From positions 62,001-126,000 of the forward strand of contig NZ_JAAMFL010000003.1 in assembly GCF_018437265.1 (NCBI RefSeq): 64,000 nucleotides of DNA, in the 5' to 3' direction. This DNA comes from Fructobacillus parabroussonetiae. Its GTDB lineage: Bacteria > Bacillota > Bacilli > Lactobacillales > Lactobacillaceae. Numbering within the stretch: the stretch's first letter is position 1; every line of letters begins with the position of its first letter. Positions 15,745 through 24,460 of this stretch are shown here, one piece after another. The notes beneath the pieces are model-generated. The model saw only the letters and a list, made by a program, of their open reading frames with translations. It searched no databases and had not been told where the DNA came from. Both the position numbers and the translations under genes were made by a program.

Positions 15745-15860
15745 GTTCCTAAAAGACAGAAAAAGCAATATCTATATATTAAGATCCAAGAACCATATAA
15801 AACCTTACCTTTTTCAATAGTGTATTGCCGATAGCAATTTATAGTCACCCAAAAAATAAA

Positions 15861-15886
15861 AGCCCTTACTTGAATGAGTAGGGCTT
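15861..15886 (+). terminator. Island-type terminator hairpin, third copy
   Basis: AGCCCTTACT / AGTAGGGCT with a single bulge and a T-run. It is closely similar to the hairpins at 6036-6066 and 7381-7402. Confidence 0.75.
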
Positions 15887-15977
15887 TTTAAATCATAAGT
15901 ACTTTGTGTAAGAATATGAAAAATGTATAATTAGTTATAAATAATACTTAGTTTGCTTAGATTAATAGGAGAATATT

Positions 15978-16178
15978 TTGAAAGTAGATAATCCAAATCA
16001 ATATCTTGATAAGAATGTTAAGATTACTAAAAAAGATGGTTCTTTTGTTACGGGAATGTATTTCTGTTGGAATCCTGATGGTGACAACGAAGAACCAGGA
16101 GATGCTATCACATTAAAGGATGGCGATACGGGTCACATGGTTTATACAAAAGATATGAAGTCAATCGAATTTATTTAA
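15978..16178 (+). CDS. Small protein, possible immunity-type or orphan gene
   Basis: 66 residues from a TTG at 15978 with AGGAG seven bases upstream. Predicted beta-rich (VKITKKDGSFVTGMYFCW, DAITLKDGDTGHMVYTKDM), resembling a small SH3-like barrel. No family was recognised with confidence. It sits beside another small beta-barrel gene on the opposite strand, between the island and core genes, a place where orphan immunity genes of polymorphic toxins often lie. A terminator follows. Confidence 0.55.
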   Translation: MKVDNPNQYLDKNVKITKKDGSFVTGMYFCWNPDGDNEEPGDAITLKDGDTGHMVYTKDMKSIEFI

Positions 16179-16189
16179 TAAAGTATGCA

Positions 16190-16220
16190 AGCATTCATTT
16201 ATTTGTGAGTGCTTTTTTTA
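16190..16220 (+). terminator. Terminator of the 66-residue gene
   Basis: AGCATTCA / TGAGTGCT with an 8-base loop, then a seven-T run. Confidence 0.85.
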
Positions 16221-16351
16221 TGCATAAAAAAAGACCGGGACTTTTCCGATAACCAGTCAAGAAAGTTGTACGGTAGCTATAACAATTTAAGTTTATCAAT
16301 ATATCCAATACGAAATACATAGAGGCCTTTTTACTTTTAATTTTATCACGC

Positions 16352-16612
16352 CTACTTCGTCATATCGGCTATTAAGCAATCATAAAACTCTTCGTCGGAC
16401 CAGTATTGACCAGCCTCTAAAGAAGGAGTGTAGGGCGTCAATACCTTCTTGATGTCTTTTGGAAAAATGCCATCCCAGTCAATAACGTGACCTGGCTTTC
16501 CAGGCCAATCTATCTCAATAATAAAATAACCATGTTCTTTGTTGGCTAAATCGACTAAGACGCCAGTGCTTCCATTTTTTAGTTTTACCCAATCATATTC
16601 TCTTAATATCAT
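16352..16612 (-). CDS. DUF4926-like small protein (immunity-like)
   Basis: 86 residues. The pattern YDWVKLKNGSTGVLVDL, YFIIEIDWPGKPG and the final IFPKDIKKVL resembles the DUF4926 barrel, in which small proteins linked to toxin immunity are found. The start codon overlaps the stop of a 45-codon upstream frame (ATGA). No toxin gene is nearby. A recent fragment or an orphan immunity gene is the best reading. Confidence 0.6.
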   Translation of the reverse strand: MILREYDWVKLKNGSTGVLVDLANKEHGYFIIEIDWPGKPGHVIDWDGIFPKDIKKVLTPYTPSLEAGQYWSDEEFYDCLIADMTK

Positions 16613-16746
16613 AGTTTAATACCCTTCATGAAGTGCGAAATGTACTTAATAGCTTTGGAAAAATCTTCTATCACAATGTGAGATAATTCTTCGTTTATCT
16701 GTCCGTTTTCACTTACAAAATCTTTATCAATTACAATACCCGACAT
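16609..16746 (-). CDS. Short frame, possibly the remnant end of a larger gene
   Basis: 45 residues (MSGIVIDKDFVSENGQINEE, then a helical tail ending FMKGIKL). Its TGA overlaps the next ATG, as for translationally coupled genes. No clear ribosome site precedes the ATG and the frame closes 21 bases upstream, so it may be the relic of a toxin C-terminus. The surrounding 16747-16885 shows no gene. Confidence 0.35.
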   Translation of the reverse strand: MSGIVIDKDFVSENGQINEELSHIVIEDFSKAIKYISHFMKGIKL

Positions 16747-16885
16747 TAGTTGAATAATTAGGCTCTTTTATAGGATTTATATTGCTTGGAGCGAACCCTT
16801 TTGCTATATCGATTAAATGCTATGCACTTTTGTCTTATTTTTTTGCGACCATTCTAGCAACAGCTTTTTAAGCAACTTCTATTTT

Positions 16886-17017
16886 TTAAGCTAAAAAGGC
16901 GACGTAGGCAATCATGCTAATAACGGCGATGACAGCAATTAAAATAAACCAAGGCTTGTGGTAGGGCGTTAACTGGTCGGCCTTCTTCTCTTCCTCTTTT
17001 TCCTCTTCTGTTGTCAT
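16886..17017 (-). CDS. Small single-pass membrane protein (43 residues)
   Basis: Preceded by GGAGG five bases before the ATG. An acidic/basic head (MTTEEEKEEEKKADQ) is followed by PYHKPW and one membrane segment (FILIAVIAVISMIAYVAFL). The strong ribosome site and charge layout support a real gene. Function unknown. Confidence 0.7.
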   Translation of the reverse strand: MTTEEEKEEEKKADQLTPYHKPWFILIAVIAVISMIAYVAFLA

Positions 17018-17156
17018 GAAAACCTCCTAACAAATTACCATTCTGATTTCTACGATTAGCATAGCACTTTTTGCAACGTGCAACAGCCCCTTGCTCAGTT
17101 TTACTTTCTTTTTCAAGCTGTTAGAATGGAATAGAAGAGAAGGAAAGGAGCTTTCC

Positions 17157-17654
17157 ATGAAACTTAAGCAATTTGATGGCTATCTGCCTGATCAGTTCGG
17201 AAAATATGCTGCTGACCAAGATAAAGAAGAGGGCGTGCCAGTTTGCTCGTTACCAATTTCGATCAGTGATTTACCAGCCGGAACCAAGGACTTGGTTGTC
17301 ACCTTCATCGATTACGATGCCGTGCCGGTTTGTGGCTTCCCATTCATTCACTGGCTAGCAACGAACTTTGGTCCGGTTACGTCGATACCAGCCGATGCAA
17401 GTCGGCAGGATCAGTCGATTTGCCAGGACAGCAATAGCTTTGCTTCGAAGTTCTACCCAGACTATAGCGAGCGCATCGTGTACCGGTATGGCGGACCGAT
17501 GCCACCGGATAAGGACCACGACTATACGTTAACGGTCTATGCACTTGATGAGAAGCTGAACTTAACGGAAGGCTATTACTTAAACGATCTACTAAAAGCC
17601 ATGAAGGGACACGTCTTAGCACAAACAGCGGTTCCAGTTTTGGCGAAAGCATAG
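17157..17654 (+). CDS. YbhB/YbcL-family (PEBP-like) protein
   Basis: 165 residues from the ATG at 17157, which has AAAGGAG; an upstream TTG is not supported. The phosphatidylethanolamine-binding-protein fold of the YbhB group is visible in VVTFIDYDAVPVCGFPFIHWLA, PDYSERIVYRYGGPMPP and DHDYTLTVYALD. Cytoplasmic members bind small anions; no enzyme activity is established. The gene is followed at 20 bases by a small membrane protein gene. Confidence 0.85.
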   Translation: MKLKQFDGYLPDQFGKYAADQDKEEGVPVCSLPISISDLPAGTKDLVVTFIDYDAVPVCGFPFIHWLATNFGPVTSIPADASRQDQSICQDSNSFASKFYPDYSERIVYRYGGPMPPDKDHDYTLTVYALDEKLNLTEGYYLNDLLKAMKGHVLAQTAVPVLAKA

Positions 17655-17674
17655 ACAGAAAGGGAGGAAAGGCC

Positions 17675-17860
17675 ATGCTCGCAATTGTTGGACTTGGACT
17701 GGTTATTTTAGGAATTATTGTTTTGATTTTTGGAAGCACAGCACCACTGCTGCGCCTTTATTTCGGCGATCGTTCCGTGATTTCACAATTGCTCTGGGGG
17801 ACGCTTCTGTTTGCTCTCGGTGCTTTGCTATTGATTTATAACGCCGCTTACTTAATGTAA
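17675..17860 (+). CDS. Small two-segment membrane protein
   Basis: 61 residues, ribosome site AGGGAGGAAAGG. Two hydrophobic segments (about 2-24 and 38-58) around RLYFGDRSV. Function unknown. Its TAA overlaps the palindrome at 17857-17870. Confidence 0.65.
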   Translation: MLAIVGLGLVILGIIVLIFGSTAPLLRLYFGDRSVISQLLWGTLLFALGALLLIYNAAYLM

Positions 17861-17870
17861 GTATACTTAC
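17857..17870. promoter_or_regulatory. Perfect palindromic operator upstream of the amidohydrolase gene
   Basis: GTAAGTATACTTAC, a perfect 14-bp palindrome. Its 12-bp core TAAGTATACTTA recurs at 48961-48972 in the promoter of the MarR gene at 48499-48939, suggesting that this MarR also controls the genes from 17969. Confidence 0.6.
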
Positions 17871-17968
17871 TTGTCGGACTAAATGGTTCGACTTTTTAAT
17901 TGCTGGAACGAGTAGGATGAGGCAAGCAGAAAGTGTACAATTGGGTTTGAAAAGGATTGGAGAAAGTC

Positions 17969-18943
17969 ATGAAGAAAATTGATGGACACTTACATCTCGT
18001 CAAAACAATTGCCGGGTTAAACGGGAAGGGCCGCTTGAACGCTCTCGGCGATGGAAAAGCCATCTGGGATGATGGAACGGTGATTCAGCTGGTTCCAAAG
18101 GGCGCTGGTGACGATTCCTTTACGGCCGAAGCGGCGCTGTCATTAATGGATCAAGCAGACGTTGAAAAGGCCGTTTTGCTGCAGGGCTCCTTAAATGGCT
18201 ATCAAAATTACTATAGCTATCAAATGGTAAAAAAGTACCCAGAACGTTTCATTGCCGCCTTTTCGGTTGACCCATTTGCTGATCATGCGCTGGCCATCGT
18301 GAAACGGCATGTCGAAGATCTTGGCTTTCGTGCCATTAAGTTCGAAATTTCGCAGGGTGGTGGCTTGCACGGCTACCATTCAGAAAAGCCCTTTCGCTTA
18401 GATACCGATGCCAAAGTCGGGCAGATTTTTCATTATTTAGCCGACTTTCCTGGTTTTACCGTGACGGTGGACTACGGATCTTCTGAACAGATTTCCTATC
18501 AGCCGGAAGCCATCGCTAATTTAGCGGCTCGCTATCCGCTGATGGACTTTGTCGTCTGCCATTTATCTTTTCCTGCTGCTGATCATCTTTATCGCCTGCG
18601 GGCGGCGCTGGAACTCTTTGCGCCACATCCAAATATTGCGACTGATTTGTCGGCAATCCAAGACATTATTGGCGAGACGGACTTTCCTTATCCAAAGTGT
18701 CACGAAGCCGTTGCCATAGCCAAGGAGTTGTTAGGGCCTAAACGCTTGATTTGGGGAACGGATTCCCCATGGTCGGCCACTTTTAATTCGTATGAGAACT
18801 TAGCCAACTGGCTTTCAGCCAGTGACCTTTTTTCAGAAGATGAGCTGGCGGATGTCTTGTATCACAATGCAGACCGGATCTATTTTAAGGACCGTGCGGT
18901 CAAAGCCGCTGCTGAAGCCGTTGATCCAGCCTTGATTAATTAA
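17969..18943 (+). CDS. Amidohydrolase-family (TIM-barrel) protein
   Basis: 324 residues from the ATG at 17969 (GGAG upstream). Metal-dependent hydrolase features: N-terminal HLH (metal His pair, residues 6-8), VVCHLSFP with a later His, and the final Asp in LIWGTDSPWSA. This fits the Amidohydro_2 group of decarboxylases and hydrolases; the substrate is unknown. A perfect palindrome 100 bases upstream suggests regulation by a MarR protein. The UDG-like gene follows at 17 bases, likely in the same transcript. Confidence 0.85.
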   Translation: MKKIDGHLHLVKTIAGLNGKGRLNALGDGKAIWDDGTVIQLVPKGAGDDSFTAEAALSLMDQADVEKAVLLQGSLNGYQNYYSYQMVKKYPERFIAAFSVDPFADHALAIVKRHVEDLGFRAIKFEISQGGGLHGYHSEKPFRLDTDAKVGQIFHYLADFPGFTVTVDYGSSEQISYQPEAIANLAARYPLMDFVVCHLSFPAADHLYRLRAALELFAPHPNIATDLSAIQDIIGETDFPYPKCHEAVAIAKELLGPKRLIWGTDSPWSATFNSYENLANWLSASDLFSEDELADVLYHNADRIYFKDRAVKAAAEAVDPALIN

Positions 18944-18960
18944 AAGGAAGAAGGAGAAGG

Positions 18961-19548
18961 ATGACGATTCATGATGAAATAAAAGCTGATCCAATGAATC
19001 AGGACTATACAAAAAAGGGTTGGGATCCGATTTTTATTGCACCGAAAACGGCGAAAATTGTGATCATTGGTCAAGCCCCCGGTTTGAAGGTCCAGGAATC
19101 TGGGATTATGTGGAATGACGCCTCTGGTGACCGCCTCCGTGAGTGGTTGGGAGTCAGTAAGGAAGAGTTCTACGATTCAGGGGACATTGGCGTTATTCCG
19201 ATGGACTTTTACTATCCGGGCAAGGCCAAGTCTGGCGACGAGCCACCTCGCAAGGGCATTGCCGAAAAATGGCATCCACGCTTGCTTGATCGAATGGCCG
19301 ATCGGCAGTTGACGATTCTAGTTGGCTCTTATGCACAGAAGTATTACCTGCACCTTAAGTCTTCTGCTAAGATTACCGACACGATCAAGAACTACGAGGA
19401 ATACTGGCCAACATACTTTCCAATTGTTCATCCATCACCACGAAATAACATTTGGTTAGCGAAGAATCCCTGGTATGAGAAAGAAGTTGTTCCGGCTTTG
19501 CAAAAACGAGTTCGAGACATTCTTGGTCCACAAAAAACGACGGACTAA
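18961..19548 (+). CDS. Uracil-DNA glycosylase superfamily protein
   Basis: 195 residues. UDG-fold motifs are seen: GQAPGLKVQESG (motif 1 region, about residue 40), IPMDFYYPG, and HPSPRN (about 163-168), the DNA-contact motif. This subfamily is often annotated as uracil-DNA glycosylase family without proven activity. It probably acts in base-excision repair. It ends at a terminator shared with the convergent permease gene. Confidence 0.85.
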   Translation: MTIHDEIKADPMNQDYTKKGWDPIFIAPKTAKIVIIGQAPGLKVQESGIMWNDASGDRLREWLGVSKEEFYDSGDIGVIPMDFYYPGKAKSGDEPPRKGIAEKWHPRLLDRMADRQLTILVGSYAQKYYLHLKSSAKITDTIKNYEEYWPTYFPIVHPSPRNNIWLAKNPWYEKEVVPALQKRVRDILGPQKTTD

Positions 19549-19554
19549 ACAAGC

Positions 19555-19587
19555 AAAAAAGCAGCGATCGATGTCGCTGCTTTTTTT
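19555..19587. terminator. Bidirectional terminator between convergent genes
   Basis: AAGCAGCGA / TCGCTGCTT stem with A-run before and seven T after. The minus-strand permease stop lies within the T-run. Confidence 0.9.
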
Positions 19588-20701
19588 ATGTCAGGGTTAA
19601 GTAGAGAAGGGCAAGTAGCATGCCAAACACTAAGAAAAAAAGGTTATAGCGGGTAAAAACGATGAAAAAGTCCCGTTGAACCCCTGCTTTGACGTTTTCT
19701 TTGACCTGACGGAAGGCCAAAAGGTTGGCAAGGGAAGCAAGCAAAGTACCGAATCCACCGATGGAAACCCCGAGGTAAAGAGCGGTGAATTGTTTGGTGA
19801 CAGGTGCTAGAAGCGCAGCCGCTGGTACGTTTGAAATGAACTGGCTCGATAGGGTAGCGGTCATGAACAGGGAATGCTTTTCAGAACCGAGTTCTTGCAA
19901 TAGTTGGTGCACGACGGGCAAGCCAATCAGGACCGAGACGAGCAAGAAAAAGTTTAAAATCGAAAGGACCACGCCGTAATCAATTGCTTTTAGGACGGTC
20001 GAATCGAAGTGAAAGATCAATAAAAAAACAATGGCCAGTGCACCAAGCAGGTTCGATTGGGACAGCAGGCTAAGCAAAACAAGGATTGACGCCAGAAAAA
20101 GAAGGAGACGATCGAAGGTGCTGAACGGACGAATCTGGGCCTTTTGTTCAATCGGTTGGATGCTTTTCTCTGGCACCATTTTGATGAAAAAGGGAAGGGA
20201 ACAGAGTGCTAAGAAAAGGAGCAACGTGCCGGGTAAAAACAGCTCAGCGAAGCCCTTTTGGTAATGGGCCAACAAAAAGATGTTTTGTGGGTTTCCAAGT
20301 GGCGAAATCGCCGATCCCAGGTTGGCATAGCTGGTAGTTGCCGCGGCGACTTTGACAGTCGGGAAAGGCACTCTTTTGGCCAGGGCAAAGGTAAGGGGCA
20401 AAAAGGTTAAAATCGCGACATCGTTTGTGACCACCATGGCCGAGAAGAAGGTCAGTAGGTAGAGGGCGCAGACGAGTGAGCGGGTCGTCTTGGCCTTTTC
20501 AATGAAAAAGTCAGCTAAGGCATCGATCAAGCCTAGCGATTGGAAGAGTGTGACAAGGCCCAGCAAGGCAAGTAGTGACTCGACTGTCGGCCAAGAGATA
20601 CTTGCCCATTGGACACGACCGAGTAAGGCAAAGAAGAGAACGAGGATGCTGGTCGAAAGGAAAAGGCCATCCCGCGTTAATTGATGGATGATTTTCTTCA
20701 T
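19586..20701 (-). CDS. SLC13/ArsB-type anion permease (IT superfamily)
   Basis: 371 residues from the ATG at 20701 with GGAGG at a 5-base gap. About ten membrane segments. VVTNDVAILTFLPLTFAL and the later SSQFISNVPAAALLAP are the paired re-entrant signature loops of the ion-transporter superfamily; GNPQNIF is also typical. The substrate is not set by sequence: an organic or inorganic anion is likely. Single gene, convergent with the UDG gene and divergent from the hisS T-box. Confidence 0.85.
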   Translation of the reverse strand: MKKIIHQLTRDGLFLSTSILVLFFALLGRVQWASISWPTVESLLALLGLVTLFQSLGLIDALADFFIEKAKTTRSLVCALYLLTFFSAMVVTNDVAILTFLPLTFALAKRVPFPTVKVAAATTSYANLGSAISPLGNPQNIFLLAHYQKGFAELFLPGTLLLFLALCSLPFFIKMVPEKSIQPIEQKAQIRPFSTFDRLLLFLASILVLLSLLSQSNLLGALAIVFLLIFHFDSTVLKAIDYGVVLSILNFFLLVSVLIGLPVVHQLLQELGSEKHSLFMTATLSSQFISNVPAAALLAPVTKQFTALYLGVSIGGFGTLLASLANLLAFRQVKENVKAGVQRDFFIVFTRYNLFFLVFGMLLALLYLTLT

Positions 20702-20825
20702 CAAGACCTCCTTTTGATTGATTGAAAAGTGAATTTTGTTAGGTTCATTATAACGAAAGTTGGGGCGAATCCAAAGGAATACCTATTGACATGCTCCTTG
20801 GAACTGCTAAAATGAAATTAACGAA

Positions 20826-21054
20826 TAACCGATGAGTAGGGAAAGAGCAAACCCCCTCGAAAAAGAGACCCGACGGCTGCTGAGAGTCGGGCGAGGCTTT
20901 GCTCAAGACACCTACACAGGCGCTGTTAACCCAGCCGTTTTCCCGCGTTAAGGGAAACCTAGCGTGTGCACGGCACACGAAAGTAAGGTGGTACCGCGCC
21001 AAAGCGCCCTTAGGAGATGTTGTTAGACAGCATTTCTTGAGGGCGCTTTTTTCG
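20826..21054 (+). promoter_or_regulatory. T-box riboswitch of hisS-aspS
   Basis: The T-box sequence AAGTAAGGTGGTACCGCG lies at 20981-20998. The terminator is AAGCGCCC...GGGCGCTTTTTT (21002-21053). The candidate specifier GACAC at 20907-20911 contains both GAC (Asp) and CAC (His) in overlapping frames, matching the two synthetase genes downstream. Uncharged tRNA would stabilise the antiterminator. Confidence 0.95.
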
Positions 21055-21107
21055 TTATTTGCTCGATAAATTAGATGGAGGCGACGCAGAGGCGTCGATG
21101 ACAACAC

Positions 21108-22415
21108 ATGGCAAAAGCAACTTTTCAAAAGCCAAAGGGAACGGCCGATATTTTTGGGCAAAACGTTCTTGCATGGCAAAAGATTGAACAGCAGGCACGC
21201 ATGATTTTTCCCCGTTACGGTTACGGGGAAATCCGGACGCCCATCTTTGAGTCCTTCGACCTTTTCTCCCGTTCAGCAGGGGATACTTCTGATGTCGTGA
21301 CAAAGGAAATGTATGACTTTGCCGACAAGGGTGACCGTCACATGGCTTTGCGTCCTGAAGGGACGGCCGGTGTTGTCCGTGCCTTTGTTGAAAACAAGCT
21401 CTTTGGCCCGGAACAAGAAAAGCCCTATAAGGCCTTTTACATGGGCCCAATGTTTCGCTACGAACGGCCACAGGCTGGCCGCTTCCGCCAATTCCATCAG
21501 ATTGGTGTGGAAGCCTTTGGCTCGACTGCGCCAAGCTTAGATGCCGAAGTGATCACGATGGTTGTGAAGTTCTTGGCCTCCCTTGGACTAAAGGATCTAA
21601 AAGTCGCCCTGAATACCTTGGGCGACCAAGCATCACGCGCCGCTTATCGCCAGGCCCTGATTGATTACTTGAAGCCACACGAAGCCGAACTATCCGAGGA
21701 TTCTAAGACGCGCTTGGAAAAGAACCCCTTGCGGGTGCTTGATTCAAAGGATCAAAAGGATCAGGCCATTGTTGAAGGGGCACCAACGATCTTTGACTAC
21801 TTGTCAGAAGAATCAAAGGCTCACTTTGAAGCCGTGAAGGCCTATCTGGATGACTTGGGAATCCAATATGAAATTGATTCATCAATGGTTCGTGGCCTTG
21901 ACTATTACAATAATACGATCTTTGAGGTCATGACGACCGATCCCGACTTGAAGGGGGCGGCAACGATTGCTGGTGGTGGTCGTTACTCAGGTTTGGTCGA
22001 AGAATTCGGTGGGCCAGAAACGCCGGGAATTGGTTTTGGACTTGGCGTGGAACGTCTGATTGCCTTGTTAACGGCACAAAATCAGTTGAATCTGGCACCG
22101 GCTCAATTGGACTTTTACTTGGCACACATTGGGGATGACAATCAGGCGCTGACCTTGGAGTTGGCGACGAAGTTGCGTGACCTCGGCTTCTCGGCCGATT
22201 TGGACTTTTCAGGTCGCTCGGTGAAGGCACAGTTCAAGGCGGCCAACCGTCGTCAGGCTCGCTTCGTGATCACAATCGGTGATGAAGAAGCCCAGACTAA
22301 GCAGGTGAAGGTAAAAGACATGGTCACTGGGAAGCAAGCGGCCATGAATATTGCAAAGCTTGAAGAAGAAATTGAAGCTGTCATGGCTGAATTAGTGGCA
22401 GAGGAGGCAGAATAA
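21108..22415 (+). CDS. hisS: Histidine-tRNA ligase
   Basis: 435 residues, full length class II synthetase. Motif 2 [15 protein letters not shown] (about 113-127), the histidine motif [11 protein letters not shown], the GGGRYSGL motif (about 290) and a C-terminal anticodon-binding domain (about 330-425) are visible. It charges tRNA-His in the cytoplasm. T-box controlled and joined to aspS by a 1-base overlap (TAATG). Confidence 0.97.
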   Translation: MAKATFQKPKGTADIFGQNVLAWQKIEQQARMIFPRYGYGEIRTPIFESFDLFSRSAGDTSDVVTKEMYDFADKGDRHMALRPEGTAGVVRAFVENKLFGPEQEKPYKAFYMGPMFRYERPQAGRFRQFHQIGVEAFGSTAPSLDAEVITMVVKFLASLGLKDLKVALNTLGDQASRAAYRQALIDYLKPHEAELSEDSKTRLEKNPLRVLDSKDQKDQAIVEGAPTIFDYLSEESKAHFEAVKAYLDDLGIQYEIDSSMVRGLDYYNNTIFEVMTTDPDLKGAATIAGGGRYSGLVEEFGGPETPGIGFGLGVERLIALLTAQNQLNLAPAQLDFYLAHIGDDNQALTLELATKLRDLGFSADLDFSGRSVKAQFKAANRRQARFVITIGDEEAQTKQVKVKDMVTGKQAAMNIAKLEEEIEAVMAELVAEEAE

Positions 22416-24199
22416 TGGAACGGACAACCTATGCAGGGTTAGTGGACGAAAAGTACATCGGTCAGACAGTGAAATTGGCTGGTTGGGTGCAGAAGCGCCG
22501 TAATTTTGGTGAATTGGTCTTCGTCGATTTGCGTGATCGCGAAGGCATCGTGCAGTTGACTTTTTCAGCTGATCAAGCCGCTGCTCTCGAAGTCGCTCAG
22601 AAGGCTCGAAACGAATTCGTTTTGGCCATCGAAGGCCAAGTCGTAGCCCGTGCGGACGGACAAAAAAACGACAAGATCAAGTCGGGTGGCATCGAAGTGA
22701 AGGTGTCAAAGGCTGAAATCTTGGCCGATTCAAAGACCCCTGTCTTTGATATCGAAGATAATGTGAACGCTGGGGAAGAACTGAAGCTTCAGTACCGCTA
22801 TTTGGATCTGCGCCGCCCACAAATGCAACACAACTTGCGGGTGCGTTCAAAGATTATGTCTTCTGCCTACCGTTTCATGGAAGAGCACGACTTTATTAAC
22901 ATCGAAACGCCATACTTGGCTAAGTCAACACCGGAAGGGGCCCGTGATTATTTGGTGCCATCGCGTATCTATCCCGGTTCTTTCTATGCCTTGCCACAGT
23001 CACCACAGCTCTTTAAGCAGTTGCTGATGGGAGCTGGCTTTGACCGTTACTTCCAGATTGCCCGCTGTTTCCGTGATGAGGATTTGCGTGGTGACCGCCA
23101 GCCAGAATTTACACAGCTGGACTTGGAGACTTCTTTCTTGAATGCTAAAGAAATTCAAGAACTTGTCGGTCACTGGGTTCAACAAATCATGAAGGATGTT
23201 GTCAACTTCGACTTGAAGTTAGAAGATATTGAGCGATTGACTTGGCAAGAATCAATGGATCGCTTCGGAACGGACAAGCCAGACTTGCGGATTCCATTTG
23301 AAATCAAAAACCTTTCAGACGTTGTCAAGGATTCTGAATTTGGTGTCTTCGCCAATGCTGTTAAGGATGGGGGCGTTGTGAAGGCTTTGGCTGTACCTGG
23401 CGCTGCTGATCACTACTCACGTAAAGACATCGACAAGCTTGGCCAATACATCGAACGTTTCGGTGCCAAGGGTCTGGCCTGGATGAAGGTTGCCGACGAC
23501 GGTTTGACCGGACCAATCGCCAAGTTCTTTGACGAAAAGGCGGCCAAGGACTTGTTGGCTGCAACCGATGCCAAAGTCGGCGACCTCTTGCTCTTTGGTG
23601 CTGGTCGTGCCGATGTTGTGGCAGCCTCACTTGACGCCTTGCGTCGTTTGACGGCCAAGGAATTGAACCTGATTGATACGACGACGCCTTGGCGTTTTGC
23701 TTGGATCGTTGATTGGCCATTGTTTGAGTATTCCGAAGACTTTGATCGTTGGATTGCCGCTCACCATCCATTCACGATGCCAAACGAAGAGGACTTGCAC
23801 TACCTGAATGAGGGAGAAGATCCTCACAAGGCCCACGCCCAGTCTTACGACTTGGTCTTGAACGGTTACGAATTGGGTTCAGGTTCCATCCGTATTCACC
23901 GCATGGACATTCAAGAAAAGATGTTGCGTGCCTTGGACTTTACGCATGAACAAGCAGAAGAAGCCTTTGGTTTCTTGCTTGAAGCCATGGAATACGGCTT
24001 CCCACCAATGGGAGGGATCGCCCTTGGTTTGGATCGCTTGGCCATGCTCTTGGCCGGACAGGATAACATTCGTGAAGTGATTGCCTTCCCTAAGAACTCG
24101 AAGGCTACCGAACCAATGACGGAAGCGCCAACCCCCGTTGATGCCAAGCAATTGGCTGAACTGGGATTGGAAGCTGATGAAGAAGTTTCGAAAGGCTAA
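22415..24199 (+). CDS. aspS: Aspartate-tRNA ligase
   Basis: 594 residues, bacterial-type AspRS. N-terminal OB anticodon domain (about 1-110), class II core with motif 2 [19 protein letters not shown] (about 218-236), a GAD insertion domain (about 290-410) and motif 3 [12 protein letters not shown] (about 530). It charges tRNA-Asp. Co-transcribed with hisS; terminator at 24224-24266. Confidence 0.97.
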   Translation: MERTTYAGLVDEKYIGQTVKLAGWVQKRRNFGELVFVDLRDREGIVQLTFSADQAAALEVAQKARNEFVLAIEGQVVARADGQKNDKIKSGGIEVKVSKAEILADSKTPVFDIEDNVNAGEELKLQYRYLDLRRPQMQHNLRVRSKIMSSAYRFMEEHDFINIETPYLAKSTPEGARDYLVPSRIYPGSFYALPQSPQLFKQLLMGAGFDRYFQIARCFRDEDLRGDRQPEFTQLDLETSFLNAKEIQELVGHWVQQIMKDVVNFDLKLEDIERLTWQESMDRFGTDKPDLRIPFEIKNLSDVVKDSEFGVFANAVKDGGVVKALAVPGAADHYSRKDIDKLGQYIERFGAKGLAWMKVADDGLTGPIAKFFDEKAAKDLLAATDAKVGDLLLFGAGRADVVAASLDALRRLTAKELNLIDTTTPWRFAWIVDWPLFEYSEDFDRWIAAHHPFTMPNEEDLHYLNEGEDPHKAHAQSYDLVLNGYELGSGSIRIHRMDIQEKMLRALDFTHEQAEEAFGFLLEAMEYGFPPMGGIALGLDRLAMLLAGQDNIREVIAFPKNSKATEPMTEAPTPVDAKQLAELGLEADEEVSKG

Positions 24200-24223
24200 G
24201 TGGACTTATTAAAAAAAGAAAAA

Positions 24224-24266
24224 AAGCGTGCATGGCGGTCCTAGCGACCGAATGGGCGCGTTTTTT
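24224..24266 (+). terminator. Terminator of hisS-aspS
   Basis: Inner stem CGGTC/GACCG with outer GCGTGC/GGGCGC-type pairing, then six T. Preceded by A-rich sequence. Confidence 0.8.
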
Positions 24267-24346
24267 ATTTGGCTGCTGCGTGACATTTCAAACAAAATGA
24301 CGACATTTTGCAATTTTATGGCCACATTTCAGCCAATCTTGTTAGA

Positions 24347-24460
24347 ATATAAGGGTAGTTCACGGTTCGCCCGTGAATCAGCCAAGGACCAGGCTGCCAT
24401 TTGGTCAAATCTCTGCTAGGGACAAAAGGCTTTTCGCCCAAGTTAACTTAGCACAAGACA
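24347..24460 (+). other. Leader region of the yitT-family gene with hairpins
   Basis: The gap 24267-24460 contains no gene. TTCACGG/CCGTGAA (24358-24376) is a stable hairpin and GACCA/TGGTC forms another at about 24387-24406. No known riboswitch class was recognised. No clear ribosome site precedes the gene start. Confidence 0.35.

Noticed and set aside
4662-15890. Complete prophage
   Set aside because: No terminase, capsid, tail or lysis genes between the repressor and the integrase.
23361-23771. Long minus-strand frames inside aspS, hisS, rpsA and other core genes
   Set aside because: They are frame shadows of GC-biased coding sequence, without ribosome sites or family similarity.
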